NCBI RefSeq assembly: GCF_016616425.1
Contig: NZ_CP067101.1
Coordinates: 2,046,001 to 2,110,000, forward strand
Length of the DNA: 64,000 nucleotides
Source: Bradyrhizobium diazoefficiens
GTDB lineage: Bacteria; Pseudomonadota; Alphaproteobacteria; Rhizobiales; Xanthobacteraceae
Reading direction: 5' to 3'
Within the stretch, counting starts at the first letter, position 1. Every line of letters starts with the position of its first letter. Position numbers and translations under genes: made by a program. The notes beneath the pieces were generated by a model. It did no database searches. It had not been told where the DNA came from and saw only the letters and a list, made by a program, of their open reading frames with translations. Positions 1 through 10,418 of this stretch are shown here, in pieces.

Positions 1-114
1 CGCAAGGCCATGAAGAGCGCCATCGCCACGCCGGACAACATCCTGCGGGCGGTCGGGATCGGCTCCGCCGTGGCCGGCCTGATCCTGATCTGGGTTGTGC
101 GACGTCCGGTTTAG
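1..114 (+). CDS. C-terminal end of a DUF2065-like small membrane protein (5' truncated)
   Basis: An open frame runs from the first base of the window to a TAG at 112-114. The 37 residues visible are a short basic stretch followed by a hydrophobic helix and a basic tail ending RRPV. Small proteins of the DUF2065/YjeT family end in this way and usually sit between hflC and the Do-type protease gene in Bradyrhizobium, which matches the gene that follows. The start lies outside the window, so length and identity cannot be confirmed. Function is unknown; a membrane location is inferred from the helix. Confidence 0.6.
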   Translation, partial: RKAMKSAIATPDNILRAVGIGSAVAGLILIWVVRRPV

Positions 115-257
115 GCCTCGTGCCAACGCCAAAGTGAAGGCGAAAGACCGGTTTTCGCCGTATTATCGGGGTCTTGAGGCCCGTTAAGCTCCGTGCTTGC
201 ACCGTCCCCCTGTTCGAGCGCAGTCTTGACGCCAAATCCTGTTCCCTGGAGATACCA

Positions 258-1754
258 ATGCCCGCTGCCACCATTGCCCCGACCCGCTTGCGTTTAGGGC
301 TGGCCGCGCTCGCCGTCAGTGCATTCAGCATATTCGGCACGCCGGCTCATGCGCGCGGACCGGAGGGTATCGCCGACGTCGCCGAGAAGGTGATCGACGC
401 GGTCGTCAACATCTCGACCTCGCAGACCGTCGAAGCCAAGGGCGGCGGCAGCAACACCATGCCGCAACTGCCGCCCGGCTCGCCCTTCGAGGAGTTCTTC
501 GACGACTTCTTCAAGAACCGCAGGGGCCCCGGCGGCGGCGGCAAGGGCGGTGAAAACAGCCCGGCGCCGCGCAAGACCAATTCGCTCGGAAGCGGTTTCA
601 TCATCGACACATCAGGCGTCGTCGTCACCAACAACCACGTCATTGCGGACGCCGACGAGATCAACGTCATCCTCAACGACGGCACCAAGATCAAGGCCGA
701 GCTGGTCGGCGTCGACAAGAAGACCGACCTTGCCGTGCTGAAGTTCAAGCCGACGAAGCCGCTGGTCGCGGTGAAGTTCGGCGACTCCGACAAGCTGCGT
801 CTCGGCGACTGGGTGGTCGCGATCGGCAACCCGTTCAGCCTGGGAGGCACGGTGACCGCCGGCATCGTCTCGGCCAAGAACCGCGACATCTCCTCGGGCC
901 CCTATGACAGCTACATCCAGACCGACGCCGCCATCAACCGTGGCAATTCCGGCGGTCCGCTGTTCAACCTCGATGGCGACGTCGTCGGCGTCAACACGCT
1001 GATCATCTCACCTTCCGGCGGTTCGATCGGCATCGGCTTTGCAGTGCCGTCGAAGACCGTCGCGGGCGTCGTCGACCAGCTCCGCCAGTTCGGCGAGCTG
1101 CGCCGCGGCTGGCTGGGCGTGCGCATCCAGAGCGTCACCGACGAGATCGCGGAAAGCCTCAACGTCAAGCCGGCACGCGGCGCGCTGGTTGCCGGCGTCG
1201 ACGACAAGGGCCCGGCGAAGCCTGCCGGCATCGAGCCCGGCGACGTCGTCGTCAAGTTCGATGGCAAGGACGTCAAGGACCCCAAGGATCTCTCCCGCGT
1301 CGTCGCTGACACCGCGGTCGGCAAGGAGGTCGACGTCATCGTCATCCGCAAGGGGCACGAGGAGACCAAGAAGGTCACGCTCGGCCGCCTCCAGGATCCC
1401 GACAAGGTGCAGGCCGCGGTGAAGACCGAGGAGCCGGCGCCCGAAAAGACGGTGACCCAGAAGGCGCTCGGCCTCGATCTCGCCGCGCTGAACAAGGATC
1501 TGCGCACGCGCTACAAGATCAAGGAGAGCGTCAAGGGCGTGGTCGTCACCAATGTCGACGCCAATTCGGATGCTGCCGGGAAGCGGCTCTCCGCCGGTGA
1601 CGTCATCGTCGAAGTCGCCCAGGAGGCCGTCTCCAGCGGCGCCGACATCCAGAAGCGGGTCGACCAGCTCAAGAAGGACGGCAAGAAGTCCGTGCTGCTG
1701 CTGGTCTCGAATGCCGAAGGCGAGCTGCGCTTCGTCGCGCTGAGCGTGCAGTAG
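258..1754 (+). CDS. degP: DegP/HtrA-family periplasmic serine endoprotease (Do family)
   Basis: A trypsin-like protease of envelope quality control that degrades or refolds damaged periplasmic proteins. The 498-residue product begins with a signal peptide (hydrophobic core, cleavage probably after AHA near residue 34). The catalytic triad is visible as H127 (in NNHVI), D157 (in TDLAV) and S231 (in GNSGGPL). Two PDZ domains follow, at roughly residues 270-365 and 400-490. A Gly/Pro-rich loop around residues 75-105 precedes the protease core, like the LA loop of family members. ATG 258 is chosen because GGAG at 248-251 is well spaced and the signal peptide begins there; an upstream TTG at 174 in the same frame would add a non-signal extension. 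It follows a DUF2065-like gene, as in loci linked to hflKC. MucD/DegQ-type naming is equally possible. Confidence 0.95.
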   Translation: MPAATIAPTRLRLGLAALAVSAFSIFGTPAHARGPEGIADVAEKVIDAVVNISTSQTVEAKGGGSNTMPQLPPGSPFEEFFDDFFKNRRGPGGGGKGGENSPAPRKTNSLGSGFIIDTSGVVVTNNHVIADADEINVILNDGTKIKAELVGVDKKTDLAVLKFKPTKPLVAVKFGDSDKLRLGDWVVAIGNPFSLGGTVTAGIVSAKNRDISSGPYDSYIQTDAAINRGNSGGPLFNLDGDVVGVNTLIISPSGGSIGIGFAVPSKTVAGVVDQLRQFGELRRGWLGVRIQSVTDEIAESLNVKPARGALVAGVDDKGPAKPAGIEPGDVVVKFDGKDVKDPKDLSRVVADTAVGKEVDVIVIRKGHEETKKVTLGRLQDPDKVQAAVKTEEPAPEKTVTQKALGLDLAALNKDLRTRYKIKESVKGVVVTNVDANSDAAGKRLSAGDVIVEVAQEAVSSGADIQKRVDQLKKDGKKSVLLLVSNAEGELRFVALSVQ

Positions 1755-1777
1755 GAGGCGTCGCCGCCAACCACACA

Positions 1778-1887
1778 CCACTGTCATGCTCCGCGAAAGC
1801 GGGGCATCCAGTACGCCGTGGCCTCTCCGTACCCTCGCGCTGTCTCTGGAATACTGGATCACCCGCTCTCGCGGGTGATGACAGTGG
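1778..1887. repeat. Long imperfect inverted repeat between convergent degP and serB
   Basis: A 37-base left arm at 1778-1814 (starting CCACTGTCAT) is an imperfect reverse complement of the right arm at 1851-1887 (ending ATGACAGTGG). Each arm also folds on its own: 1785-1807 with a GAAA loop and 1858-1879 with a TCTC loop. The layout resembles extragenic palindromes scattered through Bradyrhizobium genomes. Lying between the 3' ends of two convergent genes, it may also act as a bidirectional transcription barrier, although no T-run follows. Confidence 0.8.
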
Positions 1888-1890
1888 AGG

Positions 1891-2796
1891 CTACGCCTCC
1901 ACGAACTCGTCGCGCCGATAGCCCTGCGCATAGAGCAGCGCGGTGAGATCGCCGTGATCGATCCTTGCCGCCGCAGCCGCGGCCACGGCCGGCTTGGCGT
2001 GATAGGCCACGCCCAGCCCCGCCGCCTGGATCATGCCGAGATCGTTGGCGCCGTCGCCGACCACGACCGAGTCGATGTCGTCGAGATCGAAGGACTCCAT
2101 CAGGTCGACCAGCGTGGCAAGCTTCGCCGCGCGACCCAAGATCGGCTCCTTCACCTCGCCGGTAAACTTGCCGTCGCGCACGACGAGTTCGTTGGCGCGG
2201 TTCTCCTGGAAGCCGATCTTCGCGGCAACCGCGGTCGTGAACAGCGTGAAGCCGCCGGAGACGAGGCAGGTATAGGCGCCGTGGGCGCGCATGGTCGCGA
2301 CCAGTTCGCGGCCGCCCGGTGTCAGCGTGATGCGCTTGGCCAGCACCTCGTCGACTGCGCTGGCGGGCAGGTCCTTGAGCAGCGCGACGCGCTCGCGCAG
2401 CGCCGGCTCGAACTCGATCTCGCCGCGCATGGCGCGTTCGGTAATGGCGGCGACATGCGCCTTCACCCCGACGAGGTCGGCGAGTTCGTCGATGCATTCC
2501 TGGCCGATCATGGTGGAATCCATGTCGGCGAGAAAAAGCTTCTTGCGCCGGACGCCGACTGGCTGCACGACGATGTCGACGGGCAGGTCGCCGCGAAGCT
2601 CGCGCAACCGCTGCTCGATGGCGTGACGGTCGCCTTCGAGGTTACTGTCGGCGCCGAAGGGGATGTCGACCGCGACCCCGTCGAACAGCCAGTGCGCGGG
2701 AGCTGCCTGAGGCAGCACGGCGCGCGCGCCATCGACGATGGTCGAATCGAGCGCGGGATTGTCAGGATTGCAGATCAGCGTGGCGACGAGGGACAT
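1891..2796 (-). CDS. serB: Phosphoserine phosphatase SerB
   Basis: Catalyses the last step of L-serine synthesis, hydrolysing O-phosphoserine in the cytoplasm. The 301-residue protein has an N-terminal regulatory (ACT-like) region to about residue 80, then a HAD phosphatase domain. The HAD motifs are clear: DMDST at 91-95 (nucleophile D91, acid/base D93), SGGF at 180-183 and GDGAND at 247-252. The length is normal for two-domain SerB. It starts with ATG at 2796, only 11 bases from the start codon of divergent miaA, so the two promoters must lie inside the opposing genes. It converges on degP across a palindromic repeat. Confidence 0.96.
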   Translation of the reverse strand: MSLVATLICNPDNPALDSTIVDGARAVLPQAAPAHWLFDGVAVDIPFGADSNLEGDRHAIEQRLRELRGDLPVDIVVQPVGVRRKKLFLADMDSTMIGQECIDELADLVGVKAHVAAITERAMRGEIEFEPALRERVALLKDLPASAVDEVLAKRITLTPGGRELVATMRAHGAYTCLVSGGFTLFTTAVAAKIGFQENRANELVVRDGKFTGEVKEPILGRAAKLATLVDLMESFDLDDIDSVVVGDGANDLGMIQAAGLGVAYHAKPAVAAAAAARIDHGDLTALLYAQGYRRDEFVEA

Positions 2797-2807
2797 TTGA
2801 GGTTTTC

Positions 2808-3764
2808 GTGAGCGGGGAGCAGGTCAGCAGAAGGCCTATTGGCGAGGCCGTGCTTATCGCAGGCCCGACCGCCAGCGGCAAGTCGGCGCTGGCGCTCGAG
2901 CTGGCGCTCGCCACCGGCAGTATCGTCATCAACGCCGACTCCATGCAGGTCTATCGTGACCTCCGCATCATCACGGCGCGGCCGACACATGGCGAGGAAG
3001 CCCGCGCTCCGCACCGTCTCTACGGTCATGTCGATGCGGCCGTGAACTTCTCGGCGGGCGCCTGGGTGGCTGACGCGGCAAAGGCGCTCGACGAGGCGAA
3101 AGCGGACGGCCGCCTGCCGATCTTCACCGGCGGCACCGGGCTGTATTTCAAGGCGCTGACGGCGGGGCTCTCCGTGGTGCCGCCGATTCCCGCCGAGCTG
3201 CGCGAAGCCGTGCGCGCGCGGCTGGAACGGAACGGCGCGGAGGCGCTGCATGCGGAACTGGCGCGTCGCGATCCGCGCGCCGCCGAGCGATTGAATCGGC
3301 GCGACCGTGCCCGCATCGTGCGCGCGCTCGAGGTGGTCGAGGCGACCGGCCGTTCGCTGCTCGACTGGCACCGGGAGGGCCAGCCGCCGCTGCTGCCGAA
3401 GGGCAGTTTTCGCGCCGTGTTTCTCGCTCCGGAGCGCGAAGAGCTCTATGCGCGGATCGACGCCCGTTTCGATGCCATGCTGGGTGCCGGCGCGCTGGGG
3501 GAGGTCGAGCGGCTTGCCGCCAGACACCTCGATCCGCTGCTGCCGGCAATGAAAGCGCATGGCGTGCCGGCGCTGATCCGGCACCTGCGCGGTGAGCTCA
3601 GCCTGGAGCAGGCCGCCACGATCGGCCGTGCCGACACTCGCCACTATGCCAAGCGGCAATTCACCTGGTTCCGGCACCAATTGCCGGAGTTCGAATGGGT
3701 GAAGCTGGAGGAGGCGCGGGGATGGCTTGCCGCCATTGTGAGCGCGGCCCAAGATCGCGGCTGA
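2808..3764 (+). CDS. miaA: tRNA dimethylallyltransferase MiaA
   Basis: Transfers a dimethylallyl group to N6 of A37 in tRNAs that read codons beginning with U. The 318-residue protein carries the P-loop GPTASGKS at residues 19-26, then the DSMQVY segment typical of the DMAPP-binding region, and a C-terminal part with [13 protein letters not shown], a family hallmark. The start is taken as GTG 2808, with TTGAGG at 2797-2802 as ribosome binding site. It is divergent from serB with almost no intergenic space and is followed by the regulated ilv operon. Confidence 0.96.
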   Translation: MSGEQVSRRPIGEAVLIAGPTASGKSALALELALATGSIVINADSMQVYRDLRIITARPTHGEEARAPHRLYGHVDAAVNFSAGAWVADAAKALDEAKADGRLPIFTGGTGLYFKALTAGLSVVPPIPAELREAVRARLERNGAEALHAELARRDPRAAERLNRRDRARIVRALEVVEATGRSLLDWHREGQPPLLPKGSFRAVFLAPEREELYARIDARFDAMLGAGALGEVERLAARHLDPLLPAMKAHGVPALIRHLRGELSLEQAATIGRADTRHYAKRQFTWFRHQLPEFEWVKLEEARGWLAAIVSAAQDRG

Positions 3765-3858
3765 CGCGCTTTTCCGTCCGGGTTCCGCAATTTACCTCTC
3801 GCCGAACCCCGGGAACGCCGCTACACTGCCAAAATCGCGCGTGAACGGCCGCATTGCC

Positions 3859-3886
3859 TTGACATTCGGGCTTTGGCCGCTATGTT
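3859..3886 (+). promoter_or_regulatory. Sigma-70-type promoter of the ilv leader/ilvBN operon
   Basis: A perfect -35 hexamer TTGACA (3859-3864), a 16-base spacer and a -10-like TATGTT (3881-3886) lie about 30 bases upstream of the leader peptide ATG. Transcription would begin near 3893 and include the whole leader. This is a reading of consensus only; no start site is known. Confidence 0.6.
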
Positions 3887-3918
3887 TCGCGCAACCTTTG
3901 GGAAGCTGAGCGCCTGCC

Positions 3919-3984
3919 ATGCGTAACATTATTACCAAACTCCTTATTGCCGTCGTACCCAGGCGCACCGCCGGGGATGGCTAG
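3919..3984 (+). CDS. ilv operon leader peptide (21 aa, rich in Ile, Leu and Val)
   Basis: A short frame from ATG 3919 to TAG 3982 encodes 21 residues beginning MRNIITKLLIAVV and ending RRTAGDG. Three Ile, two Leu and two Val fall within ten consecutive codons, the hallmark of a leader peptide sensing charged branched-chain tRNAs. The codons lie just before a large hairpin (3963-4010), and a Rho-independent terminator follows at 4014-4035, ahead of ilvB at 4093. The stop codon sits in the loop of the inner stem (GGATGGC 3975-3981 with GCCATCC 3987-3993). Stalling at these codons would keep the hairpin open and could prevent termination. The ribosome binding site is weak. Translation is inferred from composition and placement. 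Confidence 0.88.
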   Translation: MRNIITKLLIAVVPRRTAGDG

Positions 3985-4010
3985 CTGCCATCCACAGACA
4001 GGCGGTGTGC
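3963..4010 (+). promoter_or_regulatory. Leader hairpin of the ilv attenuator
   Basis: GCGCACCGCC (3963-3972) pairs with GGCGGTGTGC (4001-4010) over ten base pairs with one G-U wobble. Nested inside is a 7-bp stem, 3975-3981 with 3987-3993. The 5' arm overlaps the last sense codons of the leader peptide, so a translating ribosome would melt it. This is the expected position of the pause/1:2 structure in an attenuator. A competing antiterminator pairing was not convincingly identified by eye. Confidence 0.7.
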
Positions 4011-4013
4011 ATG

Positions 4014-4035
4014 GGCCCTCTTCGGGGCCTTTTTT
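4014..4035 (+). terminator. Rho-independent attenuator terminator upstream of ilvB
   Basis: GGCCC (4014-4018) pairs with GGGCC (4025-4029) around a short TCTTCG loop, followed at once by six T residues (4030-4035). Placed between the leader peptide and ilvB on the coding strand, it would stop transcription before the structural genes unless relieved. Confidence 0.85.
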
Positions 4036-4092
4036 ATTTCCCGAGCCCGACACGAACGAAGCCGCTGGCAACAGCGCATCCGGAGCAAGCCA

Positions 4093-5868
4093 ATGAGCGA
4101 CAAGAGCCATGATCCGAACCAGATGACCGGCGCCGCGATGATCGTTCGCGCGCTCATCGATCACGGCGTGACCGACATTTTCGGCTATCCCGGCGGCGCG
4201 GTTCTTCCGATCTATGACGAGATCTTCCAGCAGAGTGAGGTCCAGCACATCCTGGTTCGCCACGAGCAGGGTGCGGGCCACGCCGCCGAGGGCTATGCGC
4301 GCTCGACTGGCAAACCGGGCGTCGCGCTGGTGACCTCCGGCCCAGGTGCCACCAACATGGTGACGCCGCTCACTGACGCACTGATGGACTCGATCCCGCT
4401 GGTCTGCATCTCCGGCCAGGTGCCGACGCATCTGATCGGCAACGACGCCTTCCAGGAATGCGACACCGTCGGCATCACGCGCCCCTGCACCAAGCACAAC
4501 TGGCTGGTGCGCGACGTCAACGATCTCGCGAAGGTCCTGCACGAAGCCTTCTACGTCGCGACCTCCGGCCGTCCGGGCCCGGTGCTGGTCGACGTTCCCA
4601 AGGACGTGCAGTTCGCGACCGGTACCTATCACCCGCCGCGCAAGTCCGACGTGCACCGCTCCTACGCGCCGCGCGTGAAGGGCGATGCGAGCCAGATCCG
4701 CAGAGCCGTGGCGCTGCTCGCCAATGCCAAGCGGCCCGTGATCTACAGCGGCGGCGGCGTCATCAATTCCGGCCCCGAGGCGACCAGGCTGCTGCGCGAG
4801 CTGGTCGAGGTCACCGGTTTCCCGATCACCTCCACGCTGATGGGCCTCGGTGCGTATCCCGCGTCGGGCAAGAACTGGCTCGGCATGCTTGGCATGCACG
4901 GCACCTATGAGGCCAACATGACGATGCATGATTGCGACGTCATGCTGTGCGTCGGCGCGCGCTTCGACGACCGCATCACCGGTCGCGTCGACGCGTTCTC
5001 CCCTGGCTCCAAGAAGATCCACATCGACATCGACCCGTCCTCGATCAACAAGAACATCCGCGTCGACGTGCCGATCATCGGTGATTGCGGCAACATCCTC
5101 GGCGACATCCTCCAGGTGTTCAAGGCGGAGGCGAAGAAGCCCGACATCAGGAATTGGTGGCAGCAGATCGCGCAGTGGCGGGCCCGCAACTCGCTCTATT
5201 ACAAGAAGAGCAGCGACGTCATCCTGCCGCAGCACGCGATCCAGAGCCTGTTCGAGCTGACGCGCGGCAAGGATACCTACATCACGACCGAGGTCGGCCA
5301 GCACCAGATGTGGGCGGCGCAGTTCTACGGCTTCGAGGAGCCGCATCGCTGGATGACGTCGGGCGGTCTCGGCACCATGGGCTACGGCCTGCCGGCGGCG
5401 ATCGGCGTGCAGGTTGCCCATCCCGACAGCCTCGTCATCGACATTGCGGGCGACGCTTCGGTGCAGATGACGATGCAGGAGATGTCGACGGCGGTGCAGT
5501 ACGAGCTGCCGATCAAGATCTTCATCCTGAACAACCAGTATATGGGCATGGTGCGCCAGTGGCAGCAGCTGCTGCACGGCAACCGCCTGTCGCATTCCTA
5601 CTCGGAGGCGCTGCCGGACTTCGTCAAGCTCGCGGAGGCCTATGGCGGCGTCGGCCTGCAGGTGCACAAGCCCGGCGATCTCGAGGGCGCCATCAGGGAG
5701 ATGATTTCGGTCAAGCGCCCGGTGCTGTTCGACTGCCGCGTCGCGGCGCTGGAAAACTGCTTCCCGATGATCCCGTCCGGCAAGGCGCACAACGAGATGC
5801 TATTGCCGGAGCAGGCCAACGACGAGGCGACCGCGAGGGCGTTTGCCGGCGGCAAGGCGCTGGTGTGA
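4093..5868 (+). CDS. ilvB: Acetolactate synthase large (catalytic) subunit
   Basis: Condenses two pyruvates, or pyruvate and 2-oxobutyrate, to acetohydroxy acids: the first common step of Val, Leu and Ile synthesis. The 591-residue protein has the three-domain ThDP-enzyme layout. The catalytic glutamate is E58 in RHEQGAGHAAEGYAR, a central FAD/Rossmann-like domain follows, and the ThDP/Mg motif runs from GDAS (near residue 453) to NNQYMGMV about 30 residues later. ATG 4093 has GGAG 8 bases upstream. The gene lies behind a leader-peptide attenuator and is followed 24 bases later by the regulatory subunit. It could equally be named ilvI. Confidence 0.97.
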   Translation: MSDKSHDPNQMTGAAMIVRALIDHGVTDIFGYPGGAVLPIYDEIFQQSEVQHILVRHEQGAGHAAEGYARSTGKPGVALVTSGPGATNMVTPLTDALMDSIPLVCISGQVPTHLIGNDAFQECDTVGITRPCTKHNWLVRDVNDLAKVLHEAFYVATSGRPGPVLVDVPKDVQFATGTYHPPRKSDVHRSYAPRVKGDASQIRRAVALLANAKRPVIYSGGGVINSGPEATRLLRELVEVTGFPITSTLMGLGAYPASGKNWLGMLGMHGTYEANMTMHDCDVMLCVGARFDDRITGRVDAFSPGSKKIHIDIDPSSINKNIRVDVPIIGDCGNILGDILQVFKAEAKKPDIRNWWQQIAQWRARNSLYYKKSSDVILPQHAIQSLFELTRGKDTYITTEVGQHQMWAAQFYGFEEPHRWMTSGGLGTMGYGLPAAIGVQVAHPDSLVIDIAGDASVQMTMQEMSTAVQYELPIKIFILNNQYMGMVRQWQQLLHGNRLSHSYSEALPDFVKLAEAYGGVGLQVHKPGDLEGAIREMISVKRPVLFDCRVAALENCFPMIPSGKAHNEMLLPEQANDEATARAFAGGKALV

Positions 5869-5892
5869 CAAGAGACATTTGAGGGGACGACA

Positions 5893-6435
5893 ATGAACCA
5901 GCCCGCATCCGCCTACTTCATCGAGGAGCGCCACGATCCGAACGAGACCCATACGCTCTCGGTGCTCGTGCAGAACGAGCCGGGCGTGCTCGCGCGCGTC
6001 ATCGGGCTGTTCTCGGGCCGCGGCTACAACATCGAGAGCCTCACGGTGTCGGAGACCGAGAGCCAGAAGCACCTGTCGCGCATCACCATCGTCACGACGG
6101 GCACACCGATGGTGATCGAGCAGATCAAGCACCAGCTCGACCGCATGATCCCGGTCTACCGGGTCGTCGACATGACGCTGACCAAGCGCTCGATCGAGCG
6201 CGAGCTGGCGATGGTGAAGGTGCGCGGGCAGGGCGAGCACCGCGTCGAGGCGCTCAGGCTGGCGGATGCGTTTCGCGCCCGGGTGATCGACGCCACGACC
6301 GAGAGCTTTGTGTTCGAGATCACGGGCAATACGGACAAGATCAATCAATATATCGACCTGATGCGCCCGCTCGGCCTTGTCGAGGTGTCGCGCACCGGCG
6401 TTGCCGCGATCGGTCGCGGGCCCGAAGGGATGTGA
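5893..6435 (+). CDS. ilvN: Acetolactate synthase small (regulatory) subunit
   Basis: Regulatory partner of the preceding catalytic subunit; it activates the enzyme and mediates feedback inhibition by valine. The 180-residue protein has an N-terminal ACT domain at about residues 18-95 (LSVLVQNEPGVLARVIGLFS, with the Gly-rich turn at GRGYNIESL) and the conserved C-terminal domain of the long IlvH/IlvN form. ATG 5893 has GAGGGG upstream. The short gap to ilvB and the leader upstream of ilvB indicate a single attenuated transcript. It could be called ilvH. Confidence 0.96.
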   Translation: MNQPASAYFIEERHDPNETHTLSVLVQNEPGVLARVIGLFSGRGYNIESLTVSETESQKHLSRITIVTTGTPMVIEQIKHQLDRMIPVYRVVDMTLTKRSIERELAMVKVRGQGEHRVEALRLADAFRARVIDATTESFVFEITGNTDKINQYIDLMRPLGLVEVSRTGVAAIGRGPEGM

Positions 6436-6438
6436 ACC

Positions 6439-7134
6439 ATGCTGGCGCGCGACTGGTACTATAACGAGCGGAACCGGATGGGGATCGAGCCCGCGGTGGC
6501 CTCGATCTACGACAGCCATGAGGACGACGATCTGCGGGCACGCGCCGCGCTGAAAATGCTGGGGGTCCAGCGCGGCTGGCGTATCGCCGACATCGGCTGC
6601 GGCAACGGCGTGCTGGCGACCGAAGCGGCGCTGATGGGCGCCGACGTTGACGCCATCGACATCTCGCCGGCGATGCTGGCACTTGCCGAGATCTACGCGC
6701 GTGATCGCAAGGCGCCCGTGCGCACCCAGTCCGCCGGCCTGCTCAGCTTTGCCTATCGGCCGGAATCCTACGACCTGATCGTCAGCGAATTCACGCTGCA
6801 TCACCTGCCGGATTTCTGGAAGGCGGTGGCGATGTCGCGGATCTATCGCGCCTTGAGGCCCGGTGCGAGCTTCTACCTGCGCGACATCGTCTATGCGTCG
6901 ATGCCCGACGCCATCGAGCGCGATGTCGAGCAATGGGCCGATTTCCAGATCAAGAACCACGACTTTTCGCGCAAGAGCGTCGTCACGCACATGCGCGATG
7001 AATATTCGACCTTCGGCTGGGTGATGGAGCGGATGCTGACCGACGTCGGCTTCACGCTGGTCTCGGCCGACTACCACGCACCGATGCACGGCACGTATCT
7101 GCTGCGCAAATCAAGAGCCGGCGAGCAAGGCTAG
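6439..7134 (+). CDS. Class I SAM-dependent methyltransferase
   Basis: A 231-residue cytoplasmic protein with the SAM-binding motif I DIGCGNG at residues 51-57, the acidic end of strand 2 (VDAIDIS), and motif IV/post-I segments including VSEFTLHHLPD. The fold is UbiE/Methyltransf_25-like. The substrate cannot be told from the sequence. It starts 3 bases after ilvN stops, so it is probably co-transcribed with the acetolactate synthase genes, although a biochemical link is not obvious. It may be a passenger in the operon. Confidence 0.85.
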   Translation: MLARDWYYNERNRMGIEPAVASIYDSHEDDDLRARAALKMLGVQRGWRIADIGCGNGVLATEAALMGADVDAIDISPAMLALAEIYARDRKAPVRTQSAGLLSFAYRPESYDLIVSEFTLHHLPDFWKAVAMSRIYRALRPGASFYLRDIVYASMPDAIERDVEQWADFQIKNHDFSRKSVVTHMRDEYSTFGWVMERMLTDVGFTLVSADYHAPMHGTYLLRKSRAGEQG

Positions 7135-7179
7135 ACGACAACGACAGGGCTGCACGACAGGGCAGAACCGAGAACAACA

Positions 7180-8070
7180 ATGAAGCCGGCCGACATCTTC
7201 ATCGCCATGCTGGTGGCGGTCATCTGGGGGCTTGCCTTCGTGGCCAGCCGGATCGCGCTCGACGAGTTTTCGCCGGAGCTGATGACGGCGATGCGCTTTT
7301 TCATCGCCGCGGTGCCGTGCCTGTTCATTCCCAAGCCCAAAATCGCCTGGTCGATCCTGATCGCGATCGGCTCCACGTTGTTCCTCGGCCAGTTCCTGTC
7401 CCAGGCCTATGGTATCGCCCATGGCGTGCCGGTGGGCCTCGCCAGCGTCGTGGTGCAGAGCCAGGCGCTGTTCACGATAGGTTTTGCCGCGATCGCCTTT
7501 GGCGAACGTCCGAGGCCGATGCAGGCCCTCGGCGTCGGTATCGCGGCGATCGGTCTTCTGATGATCTGCGGCACGGTCGGCTATGATTTCAGCGTCGCTG
7601 CGTTTGCGGTGTTGATGATCTCGCCGGTCAGCTTTGCCGTCGGCAATCTCCTGCTGCGCGGCGCCCGCGGTGCGCCGATGTTCGACTTGTTTGCCTGGCT
7701 CTGCCTCACCGCCGCGGTGCCGCTGTTCGCGCTTGCGCTGGCCGTCAACGGGCCGATGCCGACCTTTCAGTCGCTGATCCACATGTCGCTCACCGGCCTC
7801 GCCTGCATGCTGGCGCTCGGCGCCATCTCCACGAGCATCGCCTACTGGCTGTGGGGCCGCCTGCTGCGCGACTATCCCGCCGCGCAAGTGGTGCCGTTCG
7901 CGCTGCTGGTGCCGTTCGTCGGCTCCGCCGCCTCCAGCTTCGTGTTCGGCGAGCGGTTCGGACCCTTGCGGCTTGCCGGCATGCTGACCGTGATCGGCGG
8001 TATCGCCGTGATGGTGCTGGCGAAGCGGCCCAAGGCTTTGCCCAAAGAACCGCTGCCGAAGACGGCGTGA
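7180..8070 (+). CDS. EamA/DMT-superfamily transporter
   Basis: An inner-membrane protein of 296 residues with about ten predicted transmembrane helices arranged as two EamA repeats. The first begins at residue 5 (FIAMLVAVIWGLAFVASR) and the second near residue 145. Proteins of this superfamily export amino acids, metabolites or drugs; no substrate can be assigned. An exporter gene directly downstream of ilvBN and next to a LysE-type exporter suggests a role in amino acid efflux, but this is inference from position. Confidence 0.85.
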   Translation: MKPADIFIAMLVAVIWGLAFVASRIALDEFSPELMTAMRFFIAAVPCLFIPKPKIAWSILIAIGSTLFLGQFLSQAYGIAHGVPVGLASVVVQSQALFTIGFAAIAFGERPRPMQALGVGIAAIGLLMICGTVGYDFSVAAFAVLMISPVSFAVGNLLLRGARGAPMFDLFAWLCLTAAVPLFALALAVNGPMPTFQSLIHMSLTGLACMLALGAISTSIAYWLWGRLLRDYPAAQVVPFALLVPFVGSAASSFVFGERFGPLRLAGMLTVIGGIAVMVLAKRPKALPKEPLPKTA

Positions 8071-8077
8071 GGTGAAC

Positions 8078-9833
<1,756 letters not shown>

Positions 9834-10418
9834 CTGATCGTGCTCCGGACGCAGCGCATCGCGTAAGCGGTGCGCTGCAGATCCGGGATCATTGCGGCTT
9901 TCTGCGTCCCGGCTCTGCGCTCCCCTTTGCTGCGCTTGTCCGGGACACGCGAGCGAAAACACAGTTTTCACTCGCCAAACCAAATCTTAAATCTTCGCGG
10001 CTAGATTCGAGCGAGATCGCAAACAGCGGTCTCGCTCCTTTCGTGCCGCGCGAAGCATTGCTGCTTCATTCAAACTCTTCGCGAGTTGAAGTGCACCGAG
10101 AGCACCAAGAACTGACGTTTAAACCACATTCTTGGGCTCGCGTCGTTTCTCAGAATTTCCCAGCGCGTTTCCGAACGCCAAAACGGCAGCATCTTCAGGG
10201 TCAAAGATCCGGTTCTTCATCCGCTGTCTTATCGTGCATGCAGCCATGGCGATCGGCCCTTCGCACGCAGCTTCATCATCTTAACAACGACACGCGATGC
10301 GAATTCTTGTGGTGCCTTCCTGGCGCTGAAAAGTGCTCCGTGCGCGGCCTGAGAACCTCGCGGCATTGCATTGCCCTGCCGTTCTTCTGCATGATCCCGG
10401 GAACCATTGGGGGGACAC
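9834..10418. other. Intergenic region between ilvC and the SDR gene, with hairpins
   Basis: 585 bases without a convincing gene. Close to the ilvC stop a 12-bp stem (9851-9862 with 9867-9878, one wobble, GTAA loop) could end ilvC transcription, though no T-run follows. A second pair, GTCCCGG near 9916 and CCGGGAC near 9951, brackets a palindromic repeat-like stretch. The remaining 400 bases are lower in G+C than the flanks and contain only frames with poor codon use. Confidence 0.5.
9851..9878 (+). terminator. Hairpin after ilvC (possible terminator)
   Basis: GCAGCGCATCGC and GCGGTGCGCTGC form a 12-bp stem with one G-U pair around a GTAA loop, starting 18 bases after the ilvC stop codon. The absence of a U-tract leaves termination uncertain; it may simply be a palindromic repeat unit. 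Confidence 0.5.

Noticed and set aside
3880..5790. Long minus-strand open frame (636 codons) opposite ilvB
   Set aside because: It is a high-G+C mirror of ilvB: His/Arg/Asp-rich with no domain, and the plus strand carries a complete acetolactate synthase.
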